DNA of 64,000 nucleotides from Novosphingobium flavum. Its GTDB lineage: Bacteria; Pseudomonadota; Alphaproteobacteria; Sphingomonadales; Sphingomonadaceae. Shown in pieces: positions 18,268 through 26,831 of this stretch; positions within the stretch are counted from its first letter, which is position 1, and each line of letters starts with the position of its first letter. The position numbers were made by a program, and so were the translations under genes. Where the stretch lies: contig NZ_JACLAW010000007.1 of assembly GCF_014230315.1 (NCBI RefSeq), positions 62,001 to 126,000 of the forward strand, written 5' to 3'. The notes beneath the pieces were generated by a model. The model made no database searches, was not told the origin of the DNA, and saw only the letters and a program-made list of their open reading frames with translations.

Positions 18268-20181
18268 ATGCGCAGACTTCTATCGTGGGCTGTCCTTGCC
18301 GTGCCCGGCGCCGCCATGGCGCAGGGGGTGAACGACAATGCCGTGGCCAGCGCCCGCGATGCCTTCGGGCTCGCGGTCGGCAACGAGCGGGTCGGGCTCT
18401 ACACCAATGCGGATGTGCGCGGCTTCTCCCCGGTCGATGCCGGCAATGCCCGGATCGAGGGGATCTATTTCGCCCCGGTAGCCGAACTGCCGATCCGGCT
18501 GGCCTCGGGCAGCAAGGTCCGGGTCGGGATCACGGCACAGGGCTATGCCTTCCCCGCGCCGACCGGGATCGTCGACTATGACCTGACCGTCGACGGGCGC
18601 CGCACCCAGGCCATGGTCAGTGCCGAGCGCGGCCAGTTCGGCTCCTTCGCGGTCAATTTCGACGGGCAGCTGAGGCTGGATGAACGCCTCGGCGCCTATG
18701 CCGGGACCACGATCAAGCGCCAGAACCGGCACGAGGGCGGGGACTACAAGACCGATATCTTCGCCGCGGGCCTGGCGTGGCGGCCATGGAGCGGGGCCCG
18801 CGTCGCCGCCTTCTACGGCTACAGCCGGATGTTCAACGACGAGACCGCGCCCTCGGTCTTTCCTGCCGGCGATTTCCTGCCGCCCCGCTATCCCCGCCGC
18901 CTGACCATCAGCCAGCCGTGGACCCGGCGCGACGTCAAGCTGCAGACCTACGGTGCGCTCGCCCGCCTGCCGCTGGGCGACTGGCGGGTCGATGCTGGCC
19001 TGTTCCGCACCGACCGGCAGACCCCGGCGACCTATATCGACATCTTCGCCGCCCGGCCCGACGGAACCACGGCGGACCGGGTGATCGTCGCCGACGTCGC
19101 CAATCGCGACCGGGCCTGGTCGGGCGAACTGCGCCTCGCGCGGACTTTCGCCGCCGCCGGTCTTGCCCACCGCCTCACCGTCAGCCTGCGCGGCAAGCGG
19201 ACCGATCGCCGCTTCGGCGCCGCCCAGCGCGTCTCGCTCGGCGCAAGCACGCTGTTCGCGCCCGACCCGCGCCCGGCGCCCGCCTTCACCTTCGGCCCGG
19301 ATGACAGCGACAGGTCCGACCAGACCACGGTCGGCCTCGGCTGGTCGGTCGCGCGGGGACAGCGCTTTGCCGCCGACCTCGCGCTGTCCCGCTCGAGCTA
19401 CGGCAAGACCATCCACTTCGCTGCCAGCCCGCTGCCGGTAACCGTGCGCGACCGGCCGGTGACCGGCAGTGTCACCGCCGCGCTCAACCTGACCGACAAG
19501 CTCGCCGTCTATGGCGGCCATGTCCGCGGCTTCGAGGAAGTGCCCGCCGCCCCGGCCAATGCCGCCAACCGCGGCACGGCGCCCCCGGCGATCCGCACGG
19601 CCCAGACCGACCTTGGCCTGCGCTACGCGGTGACCAGGGATCTCAGCCTCGTCGCCGGGATCTTCTCGATCACTAAGCCCTATTACAATCTCGACGGCGC
19701 GGCGATCTACCGTGAGCTGGGCCAGTCGGCCAACCGCGGCGTGGAAATGTCGCTCGCCGGTTCGGTCCTGCCCGGATTGAGCGTGGTGCTCGGCACGGTG
19801 CTGATCGACGCGAAGATCACCGGGGAGCTGGTCGCCAGCGGCGTGATCGGCCCGCGCCCGGTCGCCTCCGGGAAACGGCGCAGCGTGGCCAGCGCCGACT
19901 GGCGGCTGGATGGCGGCAAGAGCCCGCTGTCATTCGACATCGCGGTAGAGAGCCTGTCCAAGCGGATCGGCAATGCCAGCAACCGGCTGATGGTGCCGGC
20001 GCGGGAGGTGTTCGACATCGGCCTGCGCTACCGCTTCGCGCTGGGGCCGGCCAAGGCCCTGCTGCGGGCGCAGGTCACCAACCTGTTCAATGACTACAAC
20101 TGGTATGTCACCGCCAACGGCGCCTTCGTCTATACCCACAGCCGCCGCTTCCTCGCCGAGCTTCGGGTGGACCTTCAGTAG
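18268..20181 (+). CDS. TonB-dependent receptor with short, atypical plug
   Basis: A 637-residue outer-membrane protein. A signal peptide ends near PGAAMA. The mature protein starts with ARDAFGLAVGNERVGLY and VRGFSPVDAGNARIEGIYF, a plug variant seen in some sphingomonad receptors. No clear TonB box of the xVVTG type is visible. The barrel closes with VTNLFNDYNWYVTANGAF and a terminal ELRVDLQ. It is shorter than typical receptors (700-1000 residues), mainly in the plug. It starts 87 bases after the ScfR-type gene and may be read from the same promoter. The substrate is unknown; a siderophore-like ligand is one option. Confidence 0.8.
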   Translation: MRRLLSWAVLAVPGAAMAQGVNDNAVASARDAFGLAVGNERVGLYTNADVRGFSPVDAGNARIEGIYFAPVAELPIRLASGSKVRVGITAQGYAFPAPTGIVDYDLTVDGRRTQAMVSAERGQFGSFAVNFDGQLRLDERLGAYAGTTIKRQNRHEGGDYKTDIFAAGLAWRPWSGARVAAFYGYSRMFNDETAPSVFPAGDFLPPRYPRRLTISQPWTRRDVKLQTYGALARLPLGDWRVDAGLFRTDRQTPATYIDIFAARPDGTTADRVIVADVANRDRAWSGELRLARTFAAAGLAHRLTVSLRGKRTDRRFGAAQRVSLGASTLFAPDPRPAPAFTFGPDDSDRSDQTTVGLGWSVARGQRFAADLALSRSSYGKTIHFAASPLPVTVRDRPVTGSVTAALNLTDKLAVYGGHVRGFEEVPAAPANAANRGTAPPAIRTAQTDLGLRYAVTRDLSLVAGIFSITKPYYNLDGAAIYRELGQSANRGVEMSLAGSVLPGLSVVLGTVLIDAKITGELVASGVIGPRPVASGKRRSVASADWRLDGGKSPLSFDIAVESLSKRIGNASNRLMVPAREVFDIGLRYRFALGPAKALLRAQVTNLFNDYNWYVTANGAFVYTHSRRFLAELRVDLQ

Positions 20182-20296
20182 TCTGGCCGCGGACGATTTC
20201 GCTGCGACGTAATCTTGCGATTGGTTTCAAGCCGCAATCGGTAATTTTGAATCGATATGTGTTATCGCGTTGAAACAAACGCTCACGCTGTCGTAA

Positions 20297-20344
20297 ATTG
20301 TAACAATTTCATTGTTGACAATCTTGTGACCCTTTCTGCACAAT
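20297..20344 (+). promoter_or_regulatory. Promoter with two tandem ATTGT/ACAAT palindromes
   Basis: ATTGT-A-ACAAT (20297-20307) and ATTGT-TG-ACAAT (20311-20322) are adjacent near-identical palindromes. The second contains TTGACA (20315-20320), a consensus -35, followed after 18 bases by CACAAT (20339-20344) as a weak -10. The arrangement suggests repression by a factor covering the -35. The factor is not identified in the window. Confidence 0.5.
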
Positions 20345-20377
20345 CGGCCCCATAATTCAGGGAGAGGGGCTTTTTCC

Positions 20378-23300
20378 ATGAAGCAGATTGCACTGGTCGC
20401 CTTGCTGGCGACCACTGGCCTTGTCGTGCCCGGCGCGGCCATGGCCCAGACCGCCGCACAGGCGGCCGAGGAAGTGACCGAGGCGGTCGACGCGGCGGAC
20501 ATCGTCGTCACTGGATCGCGCGTCAGCACCAATGCCAACAGTCCGACCCCGCTGACCGTCCTGCCGGCCGACCAGTTCCTCAAGCTGCAGCCGACCACGG
20601 CGGTCGACGCGCTGGCGCTGATGCCGGCGATGATGGGCTCGCAGGGCACCAGCAGCCGCCCGGGCGGGGGGCAGCGCAACGGCGCGGCGGCCTATCTCTC
20701 GCTGCGCAACATGGGCGACCTGCGCACCCTGATCCTGATGGACGGCCAGCGCGTGGTGCCCACGATCAACTCCAACCAGGCCCAGGTCGATGCCGCGGTC
20801 GTGCCGCAGCTGCTGCTCAAGCGGGTCGACATGGTGACCGGCGGCGTCTCGGCGGTCTATGGCTCCGACGGCGTCAGCGGGGTGATCAACTTCGTCACCG
20901 ACCGCGATTTCAACGGGGTCAAGCTCCAGGCCAACAACGGCATCTCGACCTATGGCGACGCGCGGACCTGGGACGTGGGCATTGCCGCCGGCACCCGCTT
21001 TGCCGACGATCGCGGCCATATCGAATTCTCGTACCAGCACCTCAAGGACCACGGCGTGGTCGATCGCCGGGATTCGCTGGACCGGGCGATCTATGCCGCC
21101 AACACCGGCGGCGCGGGGACCGGCACGTCGGCCAATCCCTATTTCAACATCCCCGACATGCGCCAGTCGAACATGACGTTCGGTGGCCGTATCGTCAGCG
21201 TCGGCACCTCGGCCGATTCTGCCGCGCTCAACGGGCTGCAGTTCACCTCGCCGACCACGCTGGCTGCGTTCAACAACGGCCTGCTGCCGATCGTCGGCGG
21301 CTCGCTCGCCCCGTTCAGCTCGGCCCTGACCGTCTATAATGCCACGTCCAACCCGACCGGCACGATTGCCACCGGCAACGTCCAGAGCGGGGGCGACGGC
21401 GCCTACTACGCCAGCTCGTCGATCAAGCATGCCTCCAGCGCCGACCAGGCGTTCGGCCGCTTCGACTTCGACCTGACCGAGGACATCCATTTCTTCGCCC
21501 AGCTGGCCTACAGCCGCCTCGTCAATTCCAACCAGTTCCGCAGCCCGGCCTTCAACGGCAACGCGTCCCTGCGCTTCTCCTATGCCAATCCCTACCTGTG
21601 GAACGTGCAGGGCACGGCCGGAACCCTGTTCCGCAGCAACCCGGGCCGCTTCTTCAACATGGGCATCCTGCTGCTCAACGCGCCCACCTCGCAGAACACG
21701 ACCGAGACCTGGATGGCGCACACCGGGTTCGAGGGGAAGATCGGCGAGAAGCTGAACTGGACCCTGACCGGCGGCAAGTCGAGGTCGGTCATCAACTCGG
21801 AAGACTTCTTCAACTTCCGGCGCGACAAGTTCGCCGCCGCGCTCGACGCGGTCGATGTCGGCCAGGTTACCACCGGCACGCCCAGCGGCCAGATCGCCTG
21901 CCGCGCCACGGTTGCCTATACCGGCCATGCCGCCAATCCCAACCTTGCCGGCTGCGTCCCGCTCAATGTCTTCGGCGGGATCCAGAATTCCAGCCCGCAG
22001 GCCTTGGCCTGGCTTTATGAAACGACCTTCAACCGCCATGTCACCCGGCTGGAGACGATCAGCGGCTCGGTTACCGGCCAGCCGTTCGAGACCTGGGCCG
22101 GCCCGGTCAAGATGGCGCTCTCGGGCGAATGGCGCCAGATCCGCTGGGACGTGACCAGCAACGCCGATCCGCTCGACCTGGCGCCCGATTGCGCCGGCAT
22201 CCTCTACAACTGCACCGCCGGGACCACGGTCAAGTGGTTCAACAACTCGTTCGGCGCGATCTCCGGCGCGAAGCAGACGGTCAAGGAAGGAGCTTTCGAA
22301 GTGCAGGTCCCGCTGCTCAGGGACCAGCCGATGTTCCAGGACCTCTCGGTCACCGGCGCGGTCCGCCTGACCGACTACAGCACCAGCGGCAAGGTCACGA
22401 CCTGGAAGCTGGGCGCCGACTGGCACATCAACGACGACATCCGCATCCGCGCCACCCGCTCGCGCGATATCCGCGCGCCCAACCTGTTCGAGATGTTCTC
22501 CTCGGTGAAGCAGAACTGCGCGACCACCACGGTCGACAAGCTGACCGGGGCGACCAACAACAACAACTGCAACATCGAGCGGCCCAACCCCAACCTCACG
22601 CCCGAACTGGCCGACACACTGACTGCGGGCGTCGTGCTCACCCCCGGCTTCATTCCGGGCCTGACGCTGTCGGTCGATTACTACCGGATCAAGGTCAAGG
22701 ACGTGGTCTTCCTCGTCCAGGGCTTCAACCAGAACGTGCTGGCCAACTGCGCCGATCTCAAGGGCGCCCCGGCGATCTGCTCGATCGTGGTCAACCGCAA
22801 GGACTGGATCGACACCAACCCGGCGACCAACCCGATCCTCAACACCGAGAGCCAGTTCTTCAACATCGCCAACCAGCGAACCTGGGGCATCGATTTCGAG
22901 GCGAACTACAATACGAAGCTGGGCGAGCGCCCGCTCAACCTGCGCCTGCTCGCGGCCTATCAGCCGCAGCTTGATTATGATCAGGGCCCGGTCGGCGTCC
23001 TGACCATGGCCGGGGCCTTCAACGTCGGCACCAACCGCTTCTCGGCCTCGCCGAAGTGGCGCCTCACCGGCATCGCCTCGCTCGACGTGACCGACAACAT
23101 CAGCTTCACCTGGCTGCAACGCTGGCGCTCGGGGCTGAATGCCTACTACGATCCGGCGATCCAGCTGGTGCAGTCGAAGCTGCCCGCGCTCGGCACCACC
23201 ACGCTCAACCTGTCGTACAAGTTCGAGGACAACCGCCTCGGCAACGGCGAGCTGTTCCTCAACGTGCGCAACGTCTTCAATGCCTTCCCGACGAGCTATT

Positions 23301-23401
23301 ACTCGGGCCAGGTGACGCAGCCGTCCAGCCAGCCGTTCCTGCCCGAAGGGGATGACACGCTCGGCCGTTACTTCACCGTCGGTTTCCGCCTCAAGCTCTG
23401 A
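20378..23401 (+). CDS. TonB-dependent outer-membrane receptor, large (1007 residues)
   Basis: A 1007-residue receptor. It has a signal peptide ending GAAMA-QT, a TonB box DIVVTGSRV at about residue 45, a plug with ADQFLKLQPTTAVDALALMP, TLILMDGQRVVP, VSAVYGSDGVSGVINFVTD, and a barrel ending RYFTVGFRLKL. These features fit the oligotrophic-type receptors common in Caulobacter and sphingomonads, which take up plant or microbial oligomers. RBS GGGAGAGG precedes ATG 20378. Its own promoter with paired palindromes lies upstream. It faces the LysR gene across a strong hairpin. The ligand cannot be deduced. Confidence 0.9.
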   Translation: MKQIALVALLATTGLVVPGAAMAQTAAQAAEEVTEAVDAADIVVTGSRVSTNANSPTPLTVLPADQFLKLQPTTAVDALALMPAMMGSQGTSSRPGGGQRNGAAAYLSLRNMGDLRTLILMDGQRVVPTINSNQAQVDAAVVPQLLLKRVDMVTGGVSAVYGSDGVSGVINFVTDRDFNGVKLQANNGISTYGDARTWDVGIAAGTRFADDRGHIEFSYQHLKDHGVVDRRDSLDRAIYAANTGGAGTGTSANPYFNIPDMRQSNMTFGGRIVSVGTSADSAALNGLQFTSPTTLAAFNNGLLPIVGGSLAPFSSALTVYNATSNPTGTIATGNVQSGGDGAYYASSSIKHASSADQAFGRFDFDLTEDIHFFAQLAYSRLVNSNQFRSPAFNGNASLRFSYANPYLWNVQGTAGTLFRSNPGRFFNMGILLLNAPTSQNTTETWMAHTGFEGKIGEKLNWTLTGGKSRSVINSEDFFNFRRDKFAAALDAVDVGQVTTGTPSGQIACRATVAYTGHAANPNLAGCVPLNVFGGIQNSSPQALAWLYETTFNRHVTRLETISGSVTGQPFETWAGPVKMALSGEWRQIRWDVTSNADPLDLAPDCAGILYNCTAGTTVKWFNNSFGAISGAKQTVKEGAFEVQVPLLRDQPMFQDLSVTGAVRLTDYSTSGKVTTWKLGADWHINDDIRIRATRSRDIRAPNLFEMFSSVKQNCATTTVDKLTGATNNNNCNIERPNPNLTPELADTLTAGVVLTPGFIPGLTLSVDYYRIKVKDVVFLVQGFNQNVLANCADLKGAPAICSIVVNRKDWIDTNPATNPILNTESQFFNIANQRTWGIDFEANYNTKLGERPLNLRLLAAYQPQLDYDQGPVGVLTMAGAFNVGTNRFSASPKWRLTGIASLDVTDNISFTWLQRWRSGLNAYYDPAIQLVQSKLPALGTTTLNLSYKFEDNRLGNGELFLNVRNVFNAFPTSYYSGQVTQPSSQPFLPEGDDTLGRYFTVGFRLKL

Positions 23402-23445
23402 GCGCAGGGCGGCGGGGTGGCGCGTGCCGCTCCGCCGCGCCAGCC

Positions 23446-23484
23446 CTCCTCCCCGCGCGATTTGAACGCCCGCGCGGGGAGGAG
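23446..23484. terminator. Strong hairpin between convergent receptor and LysR genes
   Basis: CTCCTCCCCGCGCG pairs perfectly with CGCGCGGGGAGGAG, a 14-base stem around an 11-base loop, 44 bases after the receptor stop and before the LysR stop. There is no U-run directly after the stem. Its placement between converging genes supports a bidirectional terminator. Confidence 0.55.
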
Positions 23485-23498
23485 TGGCGGGTCTTTAT

Positions 23499-24416
23499 CT
23501 ACGCCCCTGGCCCGCATTGGGCGTGAAAGCGGGCGCCAAGCTCATCGCGGATCCAGCGTGCGGCCGGGCCAAGGTGGCTGCCGCGCTGCCAGGCGGCCCA
23601 GATCGGATAGGCCGTGCTGCGCCCTTCCGGAACCGGCAAGATCACCAGCCGCCCGGCGGCAAGGTCGGCCTCCACCATGTGGCGCGGCATGTTGCCCCAG
23701 CCGATCCCCTCCAGCAGCAGCGCATGTTTCGCGCCGAGATCGCCCAGCCGCCAGGTGCGCGCCGCGAACACGCCGAAGTCCTGCCCCTCGGTCAGGCTCG
23801 AGCGGTCGGTCAGCACCAGCTGGCGGTAGCGCCGGGCAATGCCGGGCTCGATCCGCTCCATCCGCGCCAGCGGATGGGCCGGCGCGGCCACCGGGACCAG
23901 TTCCAGATCGCCCAGCGCCTGCAGTTCGAGCAGCGGCTGACCCGCAGTCGCCGGCCCCGCCACGGCCAGTTGCGCCCGCCCGTCCAGCACCAGCCCGGCA
24001 ACCGCGCCGAGGCCTTCGACATGCAGGGTCAGGTCCACGGTCGGAAAGGCCAGTTCGAAATCGCGCAGCAGGCCCGAAAGTTGCCGCTGCGGCACCATCA
24101 CGTCGATGGCCAGGCCAAGGCAGGTCTCCAGCCCCTCGTTGTAGGCGCGCACCCCGGCGATCAGGTCGTCCACCCCGTCGCCGATCGCGCGGGCGTGTGT
24201 CAGCACGGCCTTGCCCGCCTCGGTCAGCACCGGGCGGCGCGATCCTTCGCGGTCGAACAGGCGCACGCCGAGCTGCGCCTCGAGCCCGGCAATGCCGTAG
24301 CTGATAGCCGAGACCGCGCGCCCCATCTGCCGCGCCGCGCCGTTGAACGAGCCTTGTTCGGCCACGGCAAGGAGGATCGCGAGTTGGTCGAGGGTAGGGC
24401 GGGCAACGTCAGCCAT
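23499..24416 (-). CDS. LysR-type transcriptional regulator
   Basis: A 305-residue LysR regulator. Its N-terminal winged helix-turn-helix is LDQLAILLAVAEQGSFNGAA followed by SAISYGIAGLEAQLGVRLFDRE. A substrate-binding domain of the periplasmic-binding-protein fold follows, with MVEADLAAGRLVILPVPEG near the end. The start was set at 24416 (MADVARP) because AGGA lies about 8-12 bases upstream; a longer start is unlikely. It is divergent from the pirin and nitroreductase genes with 137 bases between, so it probably regulates them, as LysR factors often do with adjacent redox genes. The inducer is unknown. Confidence 0.88.
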   Translation of the reverse strand: MADVARPTLDQLAILLAVAEQGSFNGAARQMGRAVSAISYGIAGLEAQLGVRLFDREGSRRPVLTEAGKAVLTHARAIGDGVDDLIAGVRAYNEGLETCLGLAIDVMVPQRQLSGLLRDFELAFPTVDLTLHVEGLGAVAGLVLDGRAQLAVAGPATAGQPLLELQALGDLELVPVAAPAHPLARMERIEPGIARRYRQLVLTDRSSLTEGQDFGVFAARTWRLGDLGAKHALLLEGIGWGNMPRHMVEADLAAGRLVILPVPEGRSTAYPIWAAWQRGSHLGPAARWIRDELGARFHAQCGPGA

Positions 24417-24436
24417 TCTAATATCCTGAACATTTG

Positions 24437-24454
24437 AGACGAATTTATCCGTCT
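24437..24454. promoter_or_regulatory. LysR operator candidate in the lysR-pirin gap
   Basis: AGACGAAT-TT-ATCCGTCT is an 18-base palindrome with one mismatch in the 8-base arms. It lies 21 bases before the LysR start in the divergent gap. Size and AT-rich centre fit a LysR recognition site that also autoregulates. Assignment is by position only. Confidence 0.45.
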
Positions 24455-24553
24455 TTTTCGATTGCCTGCCAAGCCCTATCTCCCCGTTCAACCACTAGCC
24501 ACGCAGCGGCCACGAACGAGAGTTCCGGGCCGGACTGCCTGGGGAGAAAGACG

Positions 24554-25249
24554 ATGATCGAACTGCGCCCCTTTTCCACCCTCGGTGCCGCCAACCACGG
24601 CTGGCTCGATGCGCACCACCACTTCTCCTTCGCCGACTACTACGAGCAGGAGCGGACTCACTGGGGCGCCCTGCGCGTCTGGAATGATGACGTGATCGCG
24701 CCGAAGTCCGGCTTCCCGCCGCATCCGCACCGCGACATGGAGATCATCACCTACATCCGCCAGGGCGCGATCTCGCACCGCGACAATCTCGGCAATTCCG
24801 GGCGGACCGAGGCGGGCGATGTCCAGGTCATGTCGGCCGGCACCGGGATCCAGCACGCCGAATACAACATGGAGGACGAGGAAACCCGCCTGTTCCAGAT
24901 CTGGATCATGCCCGACCGGCGCGGCCATGCGCCCAGCTGGGGCACCCGGCCGTTTCCGAAGGATGATCGTTCTGGTGCTTTCACCGTCCTTGCTTCCGGC
25001 ATTGCCGGGGATGACGCGCTGCAGATCAACGCTGATGCCCGCGTCCTCGGGGCGCTGGTCAAGGCCGGAGACACCGTGCGTTATGAAACCACGCCCGAAC
25101 GCCATGCCTATCTCGTCCCCGCCAGCGGCCGGATCAAGGTCGGGGAGGTTGAGGCCAATGCCCGCGACGGCGTCGCCATCACCGGCCTTCCGGTGATCGA
25201 GGTCACCGCGCTCGAGGACGCCGAACTGGTCCTGGTCGACGCCGCCTGA
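24554..25249 (+). CDS. Pirin family protein (YhhW-like cupin)
   Basis: A 231-residue bicupin of the pirin family. The metal-binding cluster HPHRDMEIITYI, the later GTGIQHAEYN and the N-terminal WLDAHHHFSFADYY are typical. E. coli YhhW of the same length is a quercetin 2,3-dioxygenase, but the physiological substrate is generally unknown. ATG 24554 has GGGGAGAAAG in front; a longer frame has no family match. The nitroreductase follows 60 bases later on the same strand, and the divergent LysR gene is the probable regulator. A role in oxidative or aromatic stress is inferred. Confidence 0.9.
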   Translation: MIELRPFSTLGAANHGWLDAHHHFSFADYYEQERTHWGALRVWNDDVIAPKSGFPPHPHRDMEIITYIRQGAISHRDNLGNSGRTEAGDVQVMSAGTGIQHAEYNMEDEETRLFQIWIMPDRRGHAPSWGTRPFPKDDRSGAFTVLASGIAGDDALQINADARVLGALVKAGDTVRYETTPERHAYLVPASGRIKVGEVEANARDGVAITGLPVIEVTALEDAELVLVDAA

Positions 25250-25309
25250 ACCCCTGTTTCCCTAACCCTCTCCCCCCAACCCTCTCCAAAGCCCCCAAGG
25301 AGTACCCCC

Positions 25310-25894
25310 ATGTCCGAACGTATCGCCAACACCCGCGTCCTGCCGGTGATCTTCGATCGCTGGTCGCCCCGCGCCTTTGACGGCAGCGCCGTGCCCCAGG
25401 CCGATCTCGACGTCATCTTCGAGGCCGCCGGGCTCGCCGCCTCGGCCTTCAACTACCAGCCTTGGCGGTTCCCCTATGCCCACCGCGCCGACGGCGCGCA
25501 GTTCGAAGCGTTTCTGTCGGCACTGGTGCCGTTCAACCAGTCGTGGGCCAAGGATGCCTCGGTGCTGGTCTTCGCGGTCTCCGACCAGGCGATGCGCAGC
25601 GACAAGGGCGCCAATCCGAACCACAGCCACTCGTTCGACACCGGGGCCGCCTGGGCCAACCTTGCCCTGCAGGCCACCGCGCTGGGCTATCACACCCACG
25701 GCATGACCGGGGTCGATTTCGAGCGCGCCGCCGAAGTGCTCAACCTGCCCGAAGGCTTCCGGATCGAGGCGGCGATCGCCATCGGCCGCCAGGCTCCGGC
25801 CGAGGTCCTGCCCGAAGGCCTGCGCGAACGCGAAGTGCCCACGGGGCGCAAGCCGGTGGCCGAATTTGCCTGGTCGGGCCCGTTCCCGGGCTGA
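25310..25894 (+). CDS. Nitroreductase family FMN oxidoreductase
   Basis: A 194-residue nitroreductase-fold protein. The N-terminal SPRAFDGSAVPQADLDVIFEAAGLAASAFNYQPWRF is the FMN-phosphate-binding motif (RxxRxF-like with S..NxQPWRF). GMTGVDFERAAEVLNLPEGFRIEAAIAIG matches the C-terminal dimer and flavin segment. Such enzymes reduce nitro compounds, quinones or enones with NAD(P)H. It is downstream of pirin and likely shares control by the divergent LysR. The natural substrate cannot be named. Confidence 0.88.
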   Translation: MSERIANTRVLPVIFDRWSPRAFDGSAVPQADLDVIFEAAGLAASAFNYQPWRFPYAHRADGAQFEAFLSALVPFNQSWAKDASVLVFAVSDQAMRSDKGANPNHSHSFDTGAAWANLALQATALGYHTHGMTGVDFERAAEVLNLPEGFRIEAAIAIGRQAPAEVLPEGLREREVPTGRKPVAEFAWSGPFPG

Positions 25895-25988
25895 TGCCCC
25901 ATTCGGCGCGGGGGTGGCGTAACCCCCGCGCCGCGCTTGCGTGCACTTGCACACCGGCCTAGTCTCCTGCGCGAACGGGGAGAATATC

Positions 25989-26831
25989 GTGGCCGATCAA
26001 CAGCCCGCGTCGCAGCAGCCGGCTCCCGGCGCCCTCGTTCGCCGCCACCGCCTGTCCACCCGGCTGTGGCACTGGCTCAACGTCATTACCCTCTTCGTCA
26101 TGCTGAAAAGCGGGCTGATGATCTTCAACGCCCATCCCCGGCTCTACTGGGGGATCTACGGCGCCAATTTCGATCACTCCTGGCTGCAGGTCACTCATCG
26201 CGGCGACGAAGGCATCCTGCGCATCGGCGATGCCGTCTTCGTCACCACCGGCCTGCTCGGCAGCTACCGGGACGCGGGCGGCGCCGTGCAGTTCCACGCC
26301 TTTCCCTACTGGCTGACCTTGCCGTCCAACTACAGCCTCGCCGATGCCCGGCTCTGGCACCTCGCTTTCGCCTGGGTCCTCGCGCTCGGCTTCGCGGCCT
26401 ATCTCCTCTGGTCCTTGCTTAACGGCCACATCCGCCGCGATCTCCACATCACCCGCGGCGAATGGTCCCCGGCCCATATCTGGGGCGACATCAAGCAACA
26501 TGCCCGCCTGCGCTTCCCCACCGGTGCGGCGGCCCTGCGCTACAACGTCCTCCAGAAGCTGGCCTATGGCTCGGTCCTGTTCGTCCTGCTCCCGCTGATC
26601 ATCCTCACCGGCCTCACCATGTCGCCGGGAATGAACGCGGCGATCCCGGCCCTGCTCGACCTGTTCGGCGGCCGGCAGACGGCGCGCTCGCTCCATTTCC
26701 TCGCCGCGCTCGGCCTCGTCCTCTTCTTCGTGGTCCATATCGCCATGGTCCTGCTTGCCGGGCCGCTGAACGAGGTGCGCGGGATGATCACCGGCTGGTA
26801 TCGCCTGCCCAAGGATCGCGATCATGGCTGA
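25989..26831 (+). CDS. Membrane cytochrome b (b561/b6-type) electron-transfer subunit
   Basis: A 280-residue membrane protein with four to five hydrophobic helices. Heme-ligand His residues are suggested by LSTRLWHWLN (first helix), ARLWHLAFAW, ARSLHFLAALG and FFVVHIAMV, as in di-heme b-type cytochromes of family PF01292. GTG 25989, with GGGGAGAA seven bases upstream, is favoured. It overlaps the start of the molybdopterin oxidoreductase gene by eight bases, so the two are co-translated. The cytochrome should exchange electrons between the quinone pool and the molybdenum partner on the periplasmic face. Confidence 0.85.
   Translation: MADQQPASQQPAPGALVRRHRLSTRLWHWLNVITLFVMLKSGLMIFNAHPRLYWGIYGANFDHSWLQVTHRGDEGILRIGDAVFVTTGLLGSYRDAGGAVQFHAFPYWLTLPSNYSLADARLWHLAFAWVLALGFAAYLLWSLLNGHIRRDLHITRGEWSPAHIWGDIKQHARLRFPTGAAALRYNVLQKLAYGSVLFVLLPLIILTGLTMSPGMNAAIPALLDLFGGRQTARSLHFLAALGLVLFFVVHIAMVLLAGPLNEVRGMITGWYRLPKDRDHG

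Noticed and set aside
20297-20322. The ATTGT/ACAAT palindromes as LacI sucrose operators
   Set aside because: They lack the CAATCGATTG core with the central CG, and the downstream receptor is 27 kb from the sucrose locus.
20357-23119. A 920-codon open frame on the minus strand opposite the large TonB receptor
   Set aside because: It is antisense to a receptor with signal peptide, TonB box and barrel end, is low-complexity (Gly, Ala, Arg, Asp repeats), and arises from the high G+C codon pattern.
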